Positions 1-16,816 of a stretch of DNA of 64,000 nucleotides are shown here, piece by piece. Position 1 is the stretch's first letter. Each line of letters opens with the position of its first letter. The notes below the pieces were generated by a model. The model was not told where the DNA came from and made no database searches. It worked only from the letters and a program-made list of their open reading frames with translations. The position numbers and the translations under genes were made by a program. This DNA is from Williamsia muralis NBRC 105860 (GTDB lineage: Bacteria > Actinomycetota > Actinomycetes > Mycobacteriales > Mycobacteriaceae), in assembly GCF_001598915.1 (NCBI RefSeq), contig NZ_BDAP01000005.1:1-64000 (forward strand). The letters run 5' to 3'.

Positions 1-560
1 AAAAGAACACCAACAAAGGTGCCTTTCAAAAAAATTATGTCCTGAAGAGATTTCACAATCCCAACCAAACAAAAACTGACACCACCACAGGACTCAAAAC
101 CTGCGATGGGATCAAAATAATATCTAACTAATGCCGGCACCACACCCCATCACCAACCAAACCCCCAAAGGGCCTGATCACCGTGACAGAACGCAGCACC
201 TAAATTGGCACTAACAATCCATCGACACACTATCGAGTTCTCAAAGAACACACACTCCCCGACTTCGACACCTGAAAACAGGTGCCATCCCGGAGGGCAT
301 TTGTTATTGTCTTTCTTAGAAGTTCCGCTCCGAATCTCGTCCGGAGCAGGTCTCCCAGCCTATCAGCTCTGAAACCTGCTCGCAACATTCCGTTTCCGGC
401 TGCTCCGTGGTCTCTCGGCCTTCAGCCACCCGCGCAGAAACGCTCCACCGGAGTGGATCCGTATCTAACTTGGGCGGTCAGCGTTGTTCCTTCAGGAAAA
501 CATCCCGTCGGTGTTCTTGGCCGCTCCGGACTCTCGCTCTCCGGCGCCTCACTCGCTGAC
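1..560 (-). other. rRNA operon leader, 5' of 16S rRNA (16S gene outside window)
   Basis: No protein gene is visible here. Read on the minus strand the stretch is AT-richer than the rest and carries a boxA-like GTTCTTTGAGAAC (237-249), the motif seen in leaders and spacers of mycobacterial and rhodococcal rRNA operons, followed by 'GATAGTGTGTCGATGGAT'-type sequence. A hairpin CACCTG-AAAA-CAGGTG (269-284) lies just before it and could act as boxB. The two promoter-like sites at 568-596 and 357-385 point into this leader. Inference: transcription runs leftward into a 16S gene that begins just past base 1. A 16S-23S spacer is less likely because a protein gene (tyrS), not 16S, lies upstream. Confidence 0.7.
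357..385 (-). promoter_or_regulatory. rRNA operon promoter, proximal (TTGCGA-17-TAGGCT)
   Basis: On the minus strand TTGCGA (385-380) is followed after exactly 17 nt by TAGGCT (362-357). This fits a housekeeping sigma-A promoter of actinobacteria. The predicted start lies near 350, about 100 nt before the boxA-like motif. Confidence 0.55.
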
Positions 561-567
561 TTGAAGA

Positions 568-596
568 AAGTTACGCGGTCGTGAGCGTGGCGTCAA
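568..596 (-). promoter_or_regulatory. rRNA operon promoter, distal (TTGACG-17-TAACTT)
   Basis: On the minus strand TTGACG (596-591), 17-nt spacer, TAACTT (573-568). It sits about 50 nt downstream of the tyrS stop codon and points into the rRNA leader. Several promoters in series are usual for rRNA operons in this order. A possible third -10 (TAGATA, near 461-466) lies between the two but has no good -35. Confidence 0.5.
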
Positions 597-644
597 ATCG
601 CCTGGTCAGAGGGGTGTTTTCGAGTAACACCGCATGAACAGGCG

Positions 645-1913
645 TCATCGGACCCGGGCGCCGGCGAAGTTTCGCTTCCCACGGCGCACCACCAACCACG
701 ATCCGTGCAGCAGATCCGTCGAACCGGGCTGCCATTGCGGATCCGAGATCTTGACGTTGTTGACGTACGCGCCGCCTTCTCCGATGGTTCGGCGAGCGGC
801 TTTGTTGCTCTCGGACAGTCCCGTCGCCACCAAGATGTCGATGATGGTCGGCTGAGAGTCTGCGACCAGGTCGGCAATTGTGGTCTCGGACAGAGCTGCG
901 GCCAGCGTCTTCTCGTCGAGCTCGGTCAATTCGGCACGGCCGAACAGCGCCTGGCTCGCCAGTTGCACCGCGTCGGTGTTCGCCTGACCGTGGACGAGAG
1001 TGGTCATCTCCTGCGCCAGCCGTCGCTGCGCCTCGCGCTTGTGCGGCGATTCCAGGGTGACCTGCTCGAGTTCGGCGATCTCCTCCTGACCCAGGAAGGT
1101 GAACCACTTGAGGTAACGCACCACATCGGCGTCCGCGGTGTTCAGGAAGTACTGGTACCAGGAGTAGGGGCTGGTCCGCTCCGGGTCCAGCCACAGGCTC
1201 CCACCACCGGTTGACTTGCCGAACTTCTTGCCGTCGGACGAGGTCACCAGCGGGACCGTCAACGCGTGGACAGCTCGGCCGTCGACCCTCCTGGTGAGGT
1301 CAACCCCGGCGATGATGTTGCCCCACTGGTCGGAACCACCCACCTGCAGAGCGCAGCCGAACTCGCGGTTCAATTGCAGATAGTCGTTGGCCTGCAACAA
1401 CATATAGCTGAATTCGGTGTAGCTCATACCGTCGGATTCCAGGCGGCGTCGCACGGTGTCACGAGCCAGCATCACGTTGACCGAGAAGTGCTTGCCGACG
1501 TCTCGTAGGAAGTCGACCACCGGGAGGCTGCCCGTCCAATCGAGGTTGTTGACCACCACAGCACCGGTGGGCGAATCATCGAAGTCGACAAATCGCTCCA
1601 GTTGGGACCTGATCCTGCGCGCTGATTCGGCCACCGTGTCCGCTGACTGCATGGTGCGTTCCCCGACGTCGCGCGGATCACCGATCATTCCCGTCGCCCC
1701 ACCGGCGAGGACTATGGGCCGGTGGCCTGCACGCTGGAACCGCTTCAGCGTGAGGAGTGGAACGAGGTGGCCGGCGTGCAGGCTCGGCGCGGTGGGGTCG
1801 AACCCTGCGTAGAGCGTCGTCGGACTCGTCAGCACTTTTGCCAACTCGTCGATGTCGGTGGTCTGGGCGATCAGCCCGCGCCAGGTCAGTTCGTCGAGGA
1901 TCGCATCGGTCAC
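645..1913 (-). CDS. tyrS: tyrosyl-tRNA synthetase
   Basis: Class I aminoacyl-tRNA synthetase that charges tRNA-Tyr in the cytoplasm. The 422-residue product has the HIGH-type motif HAGH at residues 46-49, the tyrosine-site sequence [10 protein letters not shown] (190-199), the KMSKS-type motif KFGKS (230-234) and a C-terminal S4 RNA-binding domain (about 355-420). Length matches the M. tuberculosis enzyme. The frame stays open far upstream, but the start is taken as the GTG at 1913 because similarity begins at VTDAILDEL and because it overlaps the mpg stop by 4 nt (GTGA). This suggests translational coupling. A short stem GGTGTT/AACACC (613-631) just after the stop may help end the transcript. 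Confidence 0.96.
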   Translation of the reverse strand: MTDAILDELTWRGLIAQTTDIDELAKVLTSPTTLYAGFDPTAPSLHAGHLVPLLTLKRFQRAGHRPIVLAGGATGMIGDPRDVGERTMQSADTVAESARRIRSQLERFVDFDDSPTGAVVVNNLDWTGSLPVVDFLRDVGKHFSVNVMLARDTVRRRLESDGMSYTEFSYMLLQANDYLQLNREFGCALQVGGSDQWGNIIAGVDLTRRVDGRAVHALTVPLVTSSDGKKFGKSTGGGSLWLDPERTSPYSWYQYFLNTADADVVRYLKWFTFLGQEEIAELEQVTLESPHKREAQRRLAQEMTTLVHGQANTDAVQLASQALFGRAELTELDEKTLAAALSETTIADLVADSQPTIIDILVATGLSESNKAARRTIGEGGAYVNNVKISDPQWQPGSTDLLHGSWLVVRRGKRNFAGARVR

Positions 1914-2605
1914 GGGGTCGATCCTTCCGTACCCGCGGCAGGTACCGATAGGCGGAGGGTGCGCGTCCCGGAGGGCAACGACTGGGCGCGCCGGTACTTC
2001 GACACTGCGAGACTGCGCCCGTCCCAGAGACGCCACGGACGATCCTGGGCCGTACTGACGCCGACGCGCGGCCCGTTCTCGACCGCGGCGGCCGGTACGC
2101 GTGGACCCCTGAACAACCTGACGGGCGACTCCCCCGTGCAGACCGCCGATCCGTTCAGTTCCCGGCTGATCGCGAGTGCCGAACCGACATTGCCGGGGCC
2201 GCAGGCCAATTGGTGGTCGGCACGGGCAGTCGGGCGCCGGAGTCTGGCGATGTCTAGGCCATCGACTATCTCGCCCGCGCGCATCAACACACCACCGCAC
2301 TGCCCGGCGTGGCCGTAGGAGATGTTGGCGCACCAGTGGATGCCATACGACCGGTACACGTACAGGTGACCCGCGGACCCGAACATCACCCGGTTCCGGT
2401 CGGTCGGTCCCCGGTATCCGTGCGATGCAGGATCAGGGAACCGACTGTCGGGGGTGCCCCCGTAGGCCTCGACCTCGACGATGCGCATCCGCACCACACC
2501 GTCGGCGGCTTCCACCTCGAGCAGCGATCCGAGTAGTCGGCGCGCTGCCTGCAGCGGCGTGGCACCCGCCAGCCGCTCCACGTCGAAGAGAGTCGGTTGA
2601 ACCAA
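1910..2605 (-). CDS. mpg: DNA-3-methyladenine glycosylase, AAG/MPG family
   Basis: Base-excision repair enzyme that removes alkylated purines such as 3-methyladenine and hypoxanthine from DNA. The 231-residue protein shows family signatures IVEVEAYGG (catalytic Glu region, about residues 42-50), the [12 protein letters not shown] block and [10 protein letters not shown], and a C-terminal SKYRRAQS segment. It lies 3 nt after the Trm112-like gene and overlaps tyrS by 4 nt, so the three genes are probably one transcript. M. tuberculosis has the same neighbours (mpg Rv1688 next to tyrS Rv1689). The C-terminal tail after about residue 205 is low in similarity and may be lineage-specific. Confidence 0.92.
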   Translation of the reverse strand: MVQPTLFDVERLAGATPLQAARRLLGSLLEVEAADGVVRMRIVEVEAYGGTPDSRFPDPASHGYRGPTDRNRVMFGSAGHLYVYRSYGIHWCANISYGHAGQCGGVLMRAGEIVDGLDIARLRRPTARADHQLACGPGNVGSALAISRELNGSAVCTGESPVRLFRGPRVPAAAVENGPRVGVSTAQDRPWRLWDGRSLAVSKYRRAQSLPSGTRTLRLSVPAAGTEGSTP

Positions 2606-2608
2606 GGT

Positions 2609-2848
2609 TCAGCTGGGCGAGGGACCGGTCGTGGCAGTGGCGCGCTGGAGCAATTGCTCGTGTTCTTCGTCGCCGACGTCACGCGCATCGTCGATCAACA
2701 GGGCGGGTATGCCGTCATCGATTCGATAGGCACGGCGGAGCCTGGGGTTGTACATCAGCTCGTCGCCGATCACCAGCAAGGGCCCGTGGTCCTGCGGGCA
2801 TGCCAGCAAGGTCAGCAACAAGGGGTTCAGTCCGGCTTCATGTGACAC
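2609..2848 (-). CDS. Trm112-family small protein (UPF0434)
   Basis: Small 79-residue protein with the Trm112 pattern: LLTLLACPQDHGPL near the N-terminus and LRRAYRIDDGIPALLIDDA in the second half. Members bind and stabilise methyltransferases in other organisms; the bacterial partner here is unknown. Only one Cys of the zinc-binding set seen in archaeal and eukaryotic members is obvious. M. tuberculosis Rv1684, in the same position beside Rv1683, is the likely counterpart. The serine/threonine-rich tail (about residues 68-79) looks disordered. Confidence 0.85.
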   Translation of the reverse strand: MSHEAGLNPLLLTLLACPQDHGPLLVIGDELMYNPRLRRAYRIDDGIPALLIDDARDVGDEEHEQLLQRATATTGPSPS

Positions 2849-2880
2849 GGCGTCAACGGTACCTTTCCGATTCGGTCACC

Positions 2881-5868
2881 TCAGTGGGCGACCGCTGCGA
2901 CCGATCGCGCGCCGGCGTGCCAACCGCGTTCGGTGGCGATCGCCCGCGTCAGCCTCCGGTACCGACCCTCGTCGTCGCGGAACCAGACGCCAGCGCCGGC
3001 AGCGGGGATGCCCGCCTGACGTAGGGCCTCCGACCGCGGACGATAGGAGTTGGTCACCTCGATGTTGTCGAGCACACGGATGATGTGCGGCCGTTCGGCC
3101 GGGGTCAGTTCGGCCAGCGCGAGCCTGAGTGCCGAGCCTGTGGGTGAACCGGTGTCGGACTGCTTCGAGATCGCCGCGATCGCGAGCTGGTTACCGGGCT
3201 CCCCCACCTTGTAGACGACCGCGTGTTTGACCTGCACCAGCCGCGACAGCCCGTCGACGATCGGTTGGGGGTAGATGTAACCCTCTGCCGAGTGGATCAC
3301 CGAAGAGGTGTGGCCCATGAACCAGAAATCCCCATCGGCATCGCGTCTGAACATGTGCTCGGACAGCTGCCAGCGGTCGCCCACGACGAACACGTCACGC
3401 AGCACCGTTGCGCCCACCTCGTACTGCTGCTGGGCCTTGGACAGCATCACCCCGACCTCGTCGACGCGGGCTTCCCTGACGTACCCGGTGTCGTCTGTGA
3501 TCAGGCGGCTCTCCCCCAGGTCGTATGCCGCTATCGCGACTTCGTTGACACCGGGCACCGGCCTGCCTGCCGACCCGACCTTGGTGCCGGTGACGTTGGC
3601 CAAGATCGCCGAACCGTCGCCGGTGGCGAAGAACTCGAGCACCCGGGCACGCGGGAAACGTTCGAGGAGGTCTTCCCACAGCCCGGTGGATATGCCAGAG
3701 CCCATGAACAACCGAATCGGGTTGTGCGGCTGGATGGCAAGGCTGTCGCATTGGATGACGTCCTGCAGCATCGACCACGTGTAGGACACCACTGTGATCC
3801 CGTACCGGTGAACCTCGGCGGAGAACAGCTTCGGATCGATGCCGTTGGACAACGCGATCCGAGCCCCACCTGCAACGGTGCCACCGAGGGCCGTCAGCAG
3901 TCCCGAGGCGTGGTGCAGCGGCGTGAGGCAATAGACGGTGTCGTTGCTGCTGAGTGCCGCGGCAGATGCGGCCCCGAAGGCCGACAGTGCCCACCGATGG
4001 TTGGTCACCGGCCACTTCTCGAGGGTGCCGCCGTTCTTGCTGAAGAGAACAAACGCGAGGTCGCCCGCACGGCCCGGGTCGGGCCGGTACCACGTGGGTA
4101 CCTCGACAGCGTCCGGATCGATCTGCTCCATGTCGATGATGCGTTCGCCGTCGGCCTGCGAGAGTGTTCGGGTGTCGCCGCCGCCCAGTACGAGCACCCG
4201 GTCGGCGATCGCCGCAGAATCGTCGAGGTTGGCAGGGTCGGCGAGTACGAGGGAGCAATCGCCCAGCCGGAGAGACTGTTTGAGATCGTTTCCGGGCGAG
4301 AGCATCACTGCCACGGCGCCCAATCTCGACAGTGCCGCGATCGCTACCAGGGCACTGGGTCTGGTCAGCATCAGCACACCGACGTGCTCGCCCGGACGCA
4401 CCCCGCACGCGATCAAACCGCGCACGACGTTGTCGATACGGTCGTTGACCTGACGGTGGCTCAGTACCCGATCCTCGAAGAGGAACAGCTCCTGTTTGCC
4501 GTTGCGTCGGGCGTTCTCGTTCATCAACTTCCCGAGCGAGATCGTGGTCCGGGCCTGCAACTGGCCCAGCCGCACGAGCCGCGGGACCACGCGTGCAGAT
4601 TCCCGGAGCACGGCATCGGTGGTGCGTCCGACAGACTTCGCCGCGCCGACCAGATCCCGGCCGGCCTCTGCGCCGACACCGGCAGCCGTCCCCACACCAT
4701 GGACCACTCGCGACGAGAAGCTGACACCGGAGCCACCCAGCGCGTCGCTGTTGTCGTGCATCTTCTCGATCTGGTCGGGCTGATCGGCGGAACCGTCCTG
4801 CCACCGGATCCATTGCGCAGTGGTGGGCCACGTACGGGTGCCGGCGGTCGATCCGACGACGAGTCCGAAATGCCCGACCGGAAGCGATGATTCATACACC
4901 TGCGACAGCGGCGCCGCACGCATGATGCCGCGTACGGCCACCGGCTGACCGATGTCGTCGGCCTCGCCGAGGAATGCCAATACGGGGCAGCTGACCTCTG
5001 CCAGCGTGACGACACGGTCCTTGATCACGAAGCCACCGCCGACCATCCGGTTGTGGACGACGAACTGGCGCAACAGCTCTGCCACGGCAGGCCCGGACCA
5101 CGCGACCCAGCCATCGACCTCGATGAATCGACGCGAGTCCTCCCGGGGCAGCAGAGCTTCGCGGTCGTGGAGCTGACGCAGGAAGTCGATGCGGCTGCGC
5201 GCCGCCTTCACGGGGTCGAGGAGCTGAAAACCGGTGCGCGCCAACCAGCCGGGCACCGAGATCCGGTTGAACACGTTCTCTGCCAGGAACTGTGCGCCCG
5301 GGGTGACCAGCGCTGCGGGCAATCCCAGAGGGAGCGCACCGAGGACGTCGACGGGGCTGCCGTAGGTGATGAGACTCGCGATGCCCTCGGAACGTCGGTA
5401 CGCGGCGGTCTGGTAGCAGAACATTCCGCCCTGCGAATATCCGGCAAGGTGGACGTCTTTGCCCGTGGCCTCCCGAACCGAGTCGATGACCTCGCTGATG
5501 GCCACGACGTGGTCGGCGAGGGTGCGGTCCATTCCGCCGACGACCTTGTCCGGCGAACCGAAGTCGACCACCCAGGGGTCGAGACCGTTGCGGTGGAGGA
5601 CAGTGACTGCACCGTTGTCGGCCGTGACGTCGTAGACGTTGGCAGACACCATCATCGGCGGCACCAGCACCACGGGCGGACCGTCGCCGGGCTCATCCGG
5701 GAAGTACCGCCGCAGCTGGTACATCGGAACGGTTTCCTCGATCCGGAACGGAGCAGGTCTGGTCCCGGTCTCGAGACTGCCGTACCTGATGACCTCCAGC
5801 CCGTTCTGGGCAGTGGCTACAACACGATCAAGGGTTTCCTTGACGTTCGGAAGGCCGCGCACAAACAC
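2881..5868 (-). CDS. fused alpha/beta-hydrolase (lipase-like) and acyl-CoA synthetase-like protein (Rv1683 type)
   Basis: Large 995-residue two-domain protein. Residues about 1-350 resemble PhaC-type alpha/beta hydrolases, with the nucleophile elbow GYSQGG near residue 146. Residues about 440-995 have the fold of AMP-dependent acyl-CoA synthetases. Length and order match M. tuberculosis Rv1683, reported to associate with lipid droplets and triacylglycerol turnover. The synthetase half is degenerate: where a Thr/Ser/Gly-rich P-loop followed by PK is expected the protein reads FVLFSKNGGTLEKWPV. The end of the domain (NIEVTNSYRPRSEALRQ) has no Lys where the catalytic lysine usually sits. Inference: lipid metabolism, with the synthetase domain possibly regulatory. 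A GC-rich palindrome just upstream (about 5923-5935) separates it from argH. Confidence 0.85.
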   Translation of the reverse strand: MFVRGLPNVKETLDRVVATAQNGLEVIRYGSLETGTRPAPFRIEETVPMYQLRRYFPDEPGDGPPVVLVPPMMVSANVYDVTADNGAVTVLHRNGLDPWVVDFGSPDKVVGGMDRTLADHVVAISEVIDSVREATGKDVHLAGYSQGGMFCYQTAAYRRSEGIASLITYGSPVDVLGALPLGLPAALVTPGAQFLAENVFNRISVPGWLARTGFQLLDPVKAARSRIDFLRQLHDREALLPREDSRRFIEVDGWVAWSGPAVAELLRQFVVHNRMVGGGFVIKDRVVTLAEVSCPVLAFLGEADDIGQPVAVRGIMRAAPLSQVYESSLPVGHFGLVVGSTAGTRTWPTTAQWIRWQDGSADQPDQIEKMHDNSDALGGSGVSFSSRVVHGVGTAAGVGAEAGRDLVGAAKSVGRTTDAVLRESARVVPRLVRLGQLQARTTISLGKLMNENARRNGKQELFLFEDRVLSHRQVNDRIDNVVRGLIACGVRPGEHVGVLMLTRPSALVAIAALSRLGAVAVMLSPGNDLKQSLRLGDCSLVLADPANLDDSAAIADRVLVLGGGDTRTLSQADGERIIDMEQIDPDAVEVPTWYRPDPGRAGDLAFVLFSKNGGTLEKWPVTNHRWALSAFGAASAAALSSNDTVYCLTPLHHASGLLTALGGTVAGGARIALSNGIDPKLFSAEVHRYGITVVSYTWSMLQDVIQCDSLAIQPHNPIRLFMGSGISTGLWEDLLERFPRARVLEFFATGDGSAILANVTGTKVGSAGRPVPGVNEVAIAAYDLGESRLITDDTGYVREARVDEVGVMLSKAQQQYEVGATVLRDVFVVGDRWQLSEHMFRRDADGDFWFMGHTSSVIHSAEGYIYPQPIVDGLSRLVQVKHAVVYKVGEPGNQLAIAAISKQSDTGSPTGSALRLALAELTPAERPHIIRVLDNIEVTNSYRPRSEALRQAGIPAAGAGVWFRDDEGRYRRLTRAIATERGWHAGARSVAAVAH

Positions 5869-5948
5869 CCCTAAGAAACAACATCTGGTTGAACCGTGAC
5901 TGGCGTCACACTCTACCCCGGCCGCAGCGGCCGCCCCCGGCGGGAACC

Positions 5949-7352
<1,404 letters not shown>

Positions 7353-8549
7353 CTAGCGCAGATCCCGCTTCGCCGAGATCTTCGACGACAGGCCGTGCAG
7401 ATGGACAAAGCCCTTGGCTGCCGACTGGTCGAATGTGTCGCCTTCGTCGTAGGTGGCGAGGTTGAAGTCGTACAGCGACTCCTCACTGCGCCGACCGGTG
7501 ACCGCGATGTGACCACCGTGCAGGTTGAGCCTGATGTCGCCGCTCACGTGCTGCTGTGTGTGGTCGACGAACGCTTCGAGCGATGACTTCAGGGGAGAGA
7601 ACCACAGTCCGTCGTAGACGAGCTCGGCCCACTTGCGGTCGGTGCCGCGCTTGAAACGACCGAGTTCGCGCTCGAGGGTGACGTGTTCGAGCTCTTCGTG
7701 CGCGCGGATCAAGACCATGGCGCCCGGAGCCTCGTAGATCTCGCGGCTCTTGATGCCGACCAATCGGTCCTCGACCACGTCGAGGCGGCCGACGCCGTGT
7801 GCGCCTGCCCGACGGTTGAGTTCGACGATCGCCTCGAGGACCGAGACCGGCCGTCCGTCGATCGCTGTGGGGCGGCCCTTCTCGAAGCTGATGATGACCT
7901 CGTCGGGTGCCTGCCAGTTGATGGTCGGATCCTCGGTGTACGAGTACACATCCTTGGTGGGTGCATTCCAGAGATCTTCGAGGAAACCGGTTTCCACTGC
8001 CCGGCCCCACACGTTCTGGTCGATCGAGAACGGTGACTTCTTGGACACGTTGATGGGGATGGCGTTCTCTTCGGCGAAGGTGATGGCCTTCTCACGGGTC
8101 CAGGCGTAGTCGCGGACCGGTGCGATCACCTCGAGTTCCGGTGCGAGCGAACCGAATCCGACCTCGAATCGAACCTGGTCGTTGCCCTTGCCGGTGCAAC
8201 CGTGCGCGACGGTGGTGCCGCCGTGTTCGCGGGCCGCGGTCACCAGATGTTTGGCGATCAGCGGCCGGGAGATGGCCGACACCAGTGGATAGCGATCCAT
8301 GTACAGCGCGTTGCTGGTGATGGCAGGCAGGCAGTACTGCTCGGCGAACTCGTCACGTGCGTCGACCACCACCGACTCCACCGCCCCACAGTCGAGGGCT
8401 CGCTGGCGGACCACCTCCATGTCCTCGCCACCCTGGCCGAGGTCGATGGCCACGGCCACCACCTCCTTACCGGTTTCCTTACCGATCCAGCTGATGGCCA
8501 CCGAGGTGTCCAGGCCGCCGGAATACGCGAGGATCACGCGCTGCGCCAT
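7353..8549 (-). CDS. argG: argininosuccinate synthase
   Basis: ATP-dependent joining of citrulline and aspartate to argininosuccinate. The 398-residue length equals that of M. tuberculosis ArgG. The PP-loop AYSGGLDTS is at residues 8-16, and [14 protein letters not shown] and [11 protein letters not shown] are typical. A good ribosome-binding site (AAGGAG, about 10 nt before the ATG) stands in a 77-nt gap after argR. This is the only sizeable gap inside the operon, so a second promoter or an ArgR-controlled site there is possible. Confidence 0.97.
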   Translation of the reverse strand: MAQRVILAYSGGLDTSVAISWIGKETGKEVVAVAIDLGQGGEDMEVVRQRALDCGAVESVVVDARDEFAEQYCLPAITSNALYMDRYPLVSAISRPLIAKHLVTAAREHGGTTVAHGCTGKGNDQVRFEVGFGSLAPELEVIAPVRDYAWTREKAITFAEENAIPINVSKKSPFSIDQNVWGRAVETGFLEDLWNAPTKDVYSYTEDPTINWQAPDEVIISFEKGRPTAIDGRPVSVLEAIVELNRRAGAHGVGRLDVVEDRLVGIKSREIYEAPGAMVLIRAHEELEHVTLERELGRFKRGTDRKWAELVYDGLWFSPLKSSLEAFVDHTQQHVSGDIRLNLHGGHIAVTGRRSEESLYDFNLATYDEGDTFDQSAAKGFVHLHGLSSKISAKRDLR

Positions 8550-8626
8550 GAGGGGGTTACTCCTTGTAGTTCGGTCGTGCGTTGTATGTCTTAGGGCTGT
8601 TTCGTCAGGTGGTGCTGCTCAGAATC

Positions 8627-14599
<5,973 letters not shown>

Positions 14600-15340
14600 A
14601 TGGCACAGCCAGACTCCACCACCGACCCGCAACCCGCCGTCCGAATCGACAACCTGGTCGTCAGGCGCGGTAGCGCTCGTGCACTGAACGGCGTGACGCT
14701 GTCGGTACCCCGCGGATCGATCACCGGACTGCTCGGACCATCGGGGTGCGGGAAGACCACGCTCATGCGTTCAGTGGTGGGCACTCAACGCATCACGTCC
14801 GGCTCCGTCACCGTGCTGGAACGCCCTGCCGGCGCGAAAGAACTCCGCGGACGCGTCGGATACGTGACGCAGGCTCCCTCGGTCTACACAGATCTCACCG
14901 TCGAAGAGAATGTTCGTTACTTCGCCGACCTCTATCGTCGTCGCGACCTGATCAACGACTCGATTCGCGCCGTGGGTCTCGACGATTTCCGTGGGCGCCG
15001 AACTGCTCAGTTGTCAGGCGGTCAGCGCAGCCGGGTGTCGATTGCCTGCGCCCTCGTCGGTAGTCCCGAGATCTTGATACTCGACGAACCGACCGTGGGG
15101 CTCGACCCGGTTCTGCGGGCGGAGTTGTGGGTGCGTTTCCGTGCCCTGGCCGACACCGGGACCACCCTGCTCGTGTCCAGTCACGTGATGGATGAGGCCG
15201 ACCATTGCGACGCCCTCGTGCTGATGCGCGAAGGCGGAGTCATCGCTGAACTCACACCGGACGAACTACGCGCGCGGACACATCAGACCAACCTCGAACA
15301 AGCCTTCCTCGCCCTGATCACCGAACGGACCGCATCATGA
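14600..15340 (+). CDS. ABC transporter ATP-binding protein
   Basis: ATPase subunit of an ABC-2-type exporter, 246 residues. Walker A GPSGCGKTT (46-54), signature LSGGQRSR (about 139-146), Walker B ILILDEP (about 158-164) and the switch His in SSHVMDEADHCD. It overlaps the permease gene by 4 nt and resembles DrrA-type drug exporters. M. tuberculosis has a like set, Rv1687c-Rv1686c-Rv1685c (ATPase, permease, TetR). The substrate cannot be read from sequence. Confidence 0.93.
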   Translation: MAQPDSTTDPQPAVRIDNLVVRRGSARALNGVTLSVPRGSITGLLGPSGCGKTTLMRSVVGTQRITSGSVTVLERPAGAKELRGRVGYVTQAPSVYTDLTVEENVRYFADLYRRRDLINDSIRAVGLDDFRGRRTAQLSGGQRSRVSIACALVGSPEILILDEPTVGLDPVLRAELWVRFRALADTGTTLLVSSHVMDEADHCDALVLMREGGVIAELTPDELRARTHQTNLEQAFLALITERTAS

Positions 15341-16092
15341 ATGCCACCATCGCCCTCTCGACCACCGGCCGAGTTCTGCGGCAACTCAAGGCCGACCCAC
15401 GAACGATCGCCATGATCCTGCTCATCCCGGTGATCTTGATGACGTTGCTGTACTTCATGTTCGAGAACCAGGTCGGTCCTCCCGGCGGACCCGAGCCGTT
15501 CGATCGGATCGCGCTCGTTCTGCTCGGAGTGCTCCCATTCGCCATCATGTTCTTGATCACCTCGATCGCGATGTTGCGCGAGAGATCGTCCGGCACGTTG
15601 GAACGACTGCTCACCACACCCATGAGCAAGGCGGACCTCCTGGTCGGCTACGGCGCCGCGTTCTCCACGGCCGCGATGGCCCAAGCAGCACTTGCGTGTG
15701 TCGTGTCGTTCTGGATTCTCGGACTGCAGACGGCCGGAAGCATCGGATGGGTTCTCGTGATCGCGATCCTGGACGCCATCCTCGGCGTCGGTCTCGGATT
15801 GTTGTGCAGCGCTTTTGCCCAGACCGAGTTCCAGGCCGTCCAGTTCTTGCCGGTGGTGGTCATCCCCCAGTTGTTCCTGTGTGGACTCTTCGTCCCGCGA
15901 GCCGATCTGCCGCGGTGGCTCGAGATGATCAGCAATGTGATGCCGTTGAGCTACGCCGTGGAAGCGCTCGATCAAGTGGGTAGATACACCGACCCGACCG
16001 GCACGATGTGGCGGGACCTGTTGGTTGTACTGCTGTGCACCATCGCAGCACTGGCGTTGGCCGCCGCCTCGCTGCGGCGACGGACCGAGTGA
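15337..16092 (+). CDS. ABC-2-type transporter permease
   Basis: Integral membrane partner of the preceding ATPase, 251 residues. Six hydrophobic segments are visible, the first near residues 26-43 (AMILLIPVILMTLLYF). The ERSSGTLERLLTTPMSK segment between helices 2 and 3 is the typical ABC-2 coupling region, and LPRWLEMISNVMPLSYAVEAL is the conserved late motif. The start overlaps the ATPase stop (ATGA). Confidence 0.92.
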   Translation: MNATIALSTTGRVLRQLKADPRTIAMILLIPVILMTLLYFMFENQVGPPGGPEPFDRIALVLLGVLPFAIMFLITSIAMLRERSSGTLERLLTTPMSKADLLVGYGAAFSTAAMAQAALACVVSFWILGLQTAGSIGWVLVIAILDAILGVGLGLLCSAFAQTEFQAVQFLPVVVIPQLFLCGLFVPRADLPRWLEMISNVMPLSYAVEALDQVGRYTDPTGTMWRDLLVVLLCTIAALALAAASLRRRTE

Positions 16093-16138
16093 TGGACCGG
16101 CTCGTCCGGCGCAACCGGCACCTTGAGATGATGCCGGG

Positions 16139-16738
16139 GTGAGCGCACCGAGACGATCAGGACGGCGCCCAGGTGAACCTGACACCAAGGGACAGATCTT
16201 GACGTCGGCCCGCACACTCTTCGCTCGTGACGGACTCGACCGCACATCCATTCGTGCGGTCGCCGCGGACGCGGGGGTGGATCCGACACTTGTGCATCAC
16301 TACTTCGGCACCAAACACAAGCTGTTCCTGGCCGCGATCGAATTGCCCATCGATCCGCTCGACGTGGTGGGGCCCCTGCGCGAGATCCCGATTGACGAAC
16401 TGGGTCCCACCCTCGTCCGAACCGTGGTGGGGGTATGGGACGGCGAACTGCAAGAATCCGGAATCGCGTTGCTGCGCACGGTGATCAGTGGACCCGACCC
16501 GACGCTGATCCGAACCATGGTGCTCGAGGTGGTGCTCGCAGATATCACCGAACGCGCCGACAATCCCGCCGGCACAGGGCGACTGCGGGCCAACCTCGTG
16601 GGCAGTGCGGTACTCGGCATGATCATGACGCGGTACCTGCTGCGTTTCGAACCCCTCGCTTCGCTGCCGGCCGACGACGTGGTCGCCAACCTCGGACCAA
16701 CGATCCAGCGGTACCTCACCGGCCCCATCAGTTCGTAG
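16139..16738 (+). CDS. TetR/AcrR family transcriptional regulator
   Basis: A 199-residue protein with an N-terminal TetR helix-turn-helix (about residues 18-65: ILTSARTLFARDG, TSIRAVAADAGVDPTLVHHYFG). The C-terminal domain has variable ligand-binding character. GTG start at 16139. It follows the exporter genes by 46 nt on the same strand and most likely represses them in response to a substrate of the pump. The promoter-proximal repeat pair at 14568-14590 is a candidate operator. Confidence 0.9.
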   Translation: MSAPRRSGRRPGEPDTKGQILTSARTLFARDGLDRTSIRAVAADAGVDPTLVHHYFGTKHKLFLAAIELPIDPLDVVGPLREIPIDELGPTLVRTVVGVWDGELQESGIALLRTVISGPDPTLIRTMVLEVVLADITERADNPAGTGRLRANLVGSAVLGMIMTRYLLRFEPLASLPADDVVANLGPTIQRYLTGPISS

Positions 16739-16816
16739 GGCATTGGGGCATCACCGATCTCGTGTCGGTGTCAGCACGCCATTCGAGCAGCCGGCCGCGA
16801 GGCGGCGCCCGGTCGA

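Noticed and set aside
1-560. A small protein gene on the plus strand (282-584) in the leader region
   Set aside because: No family resemblance or ribosome-binding site, and it lies antisense to the rRNA promoter/leader.
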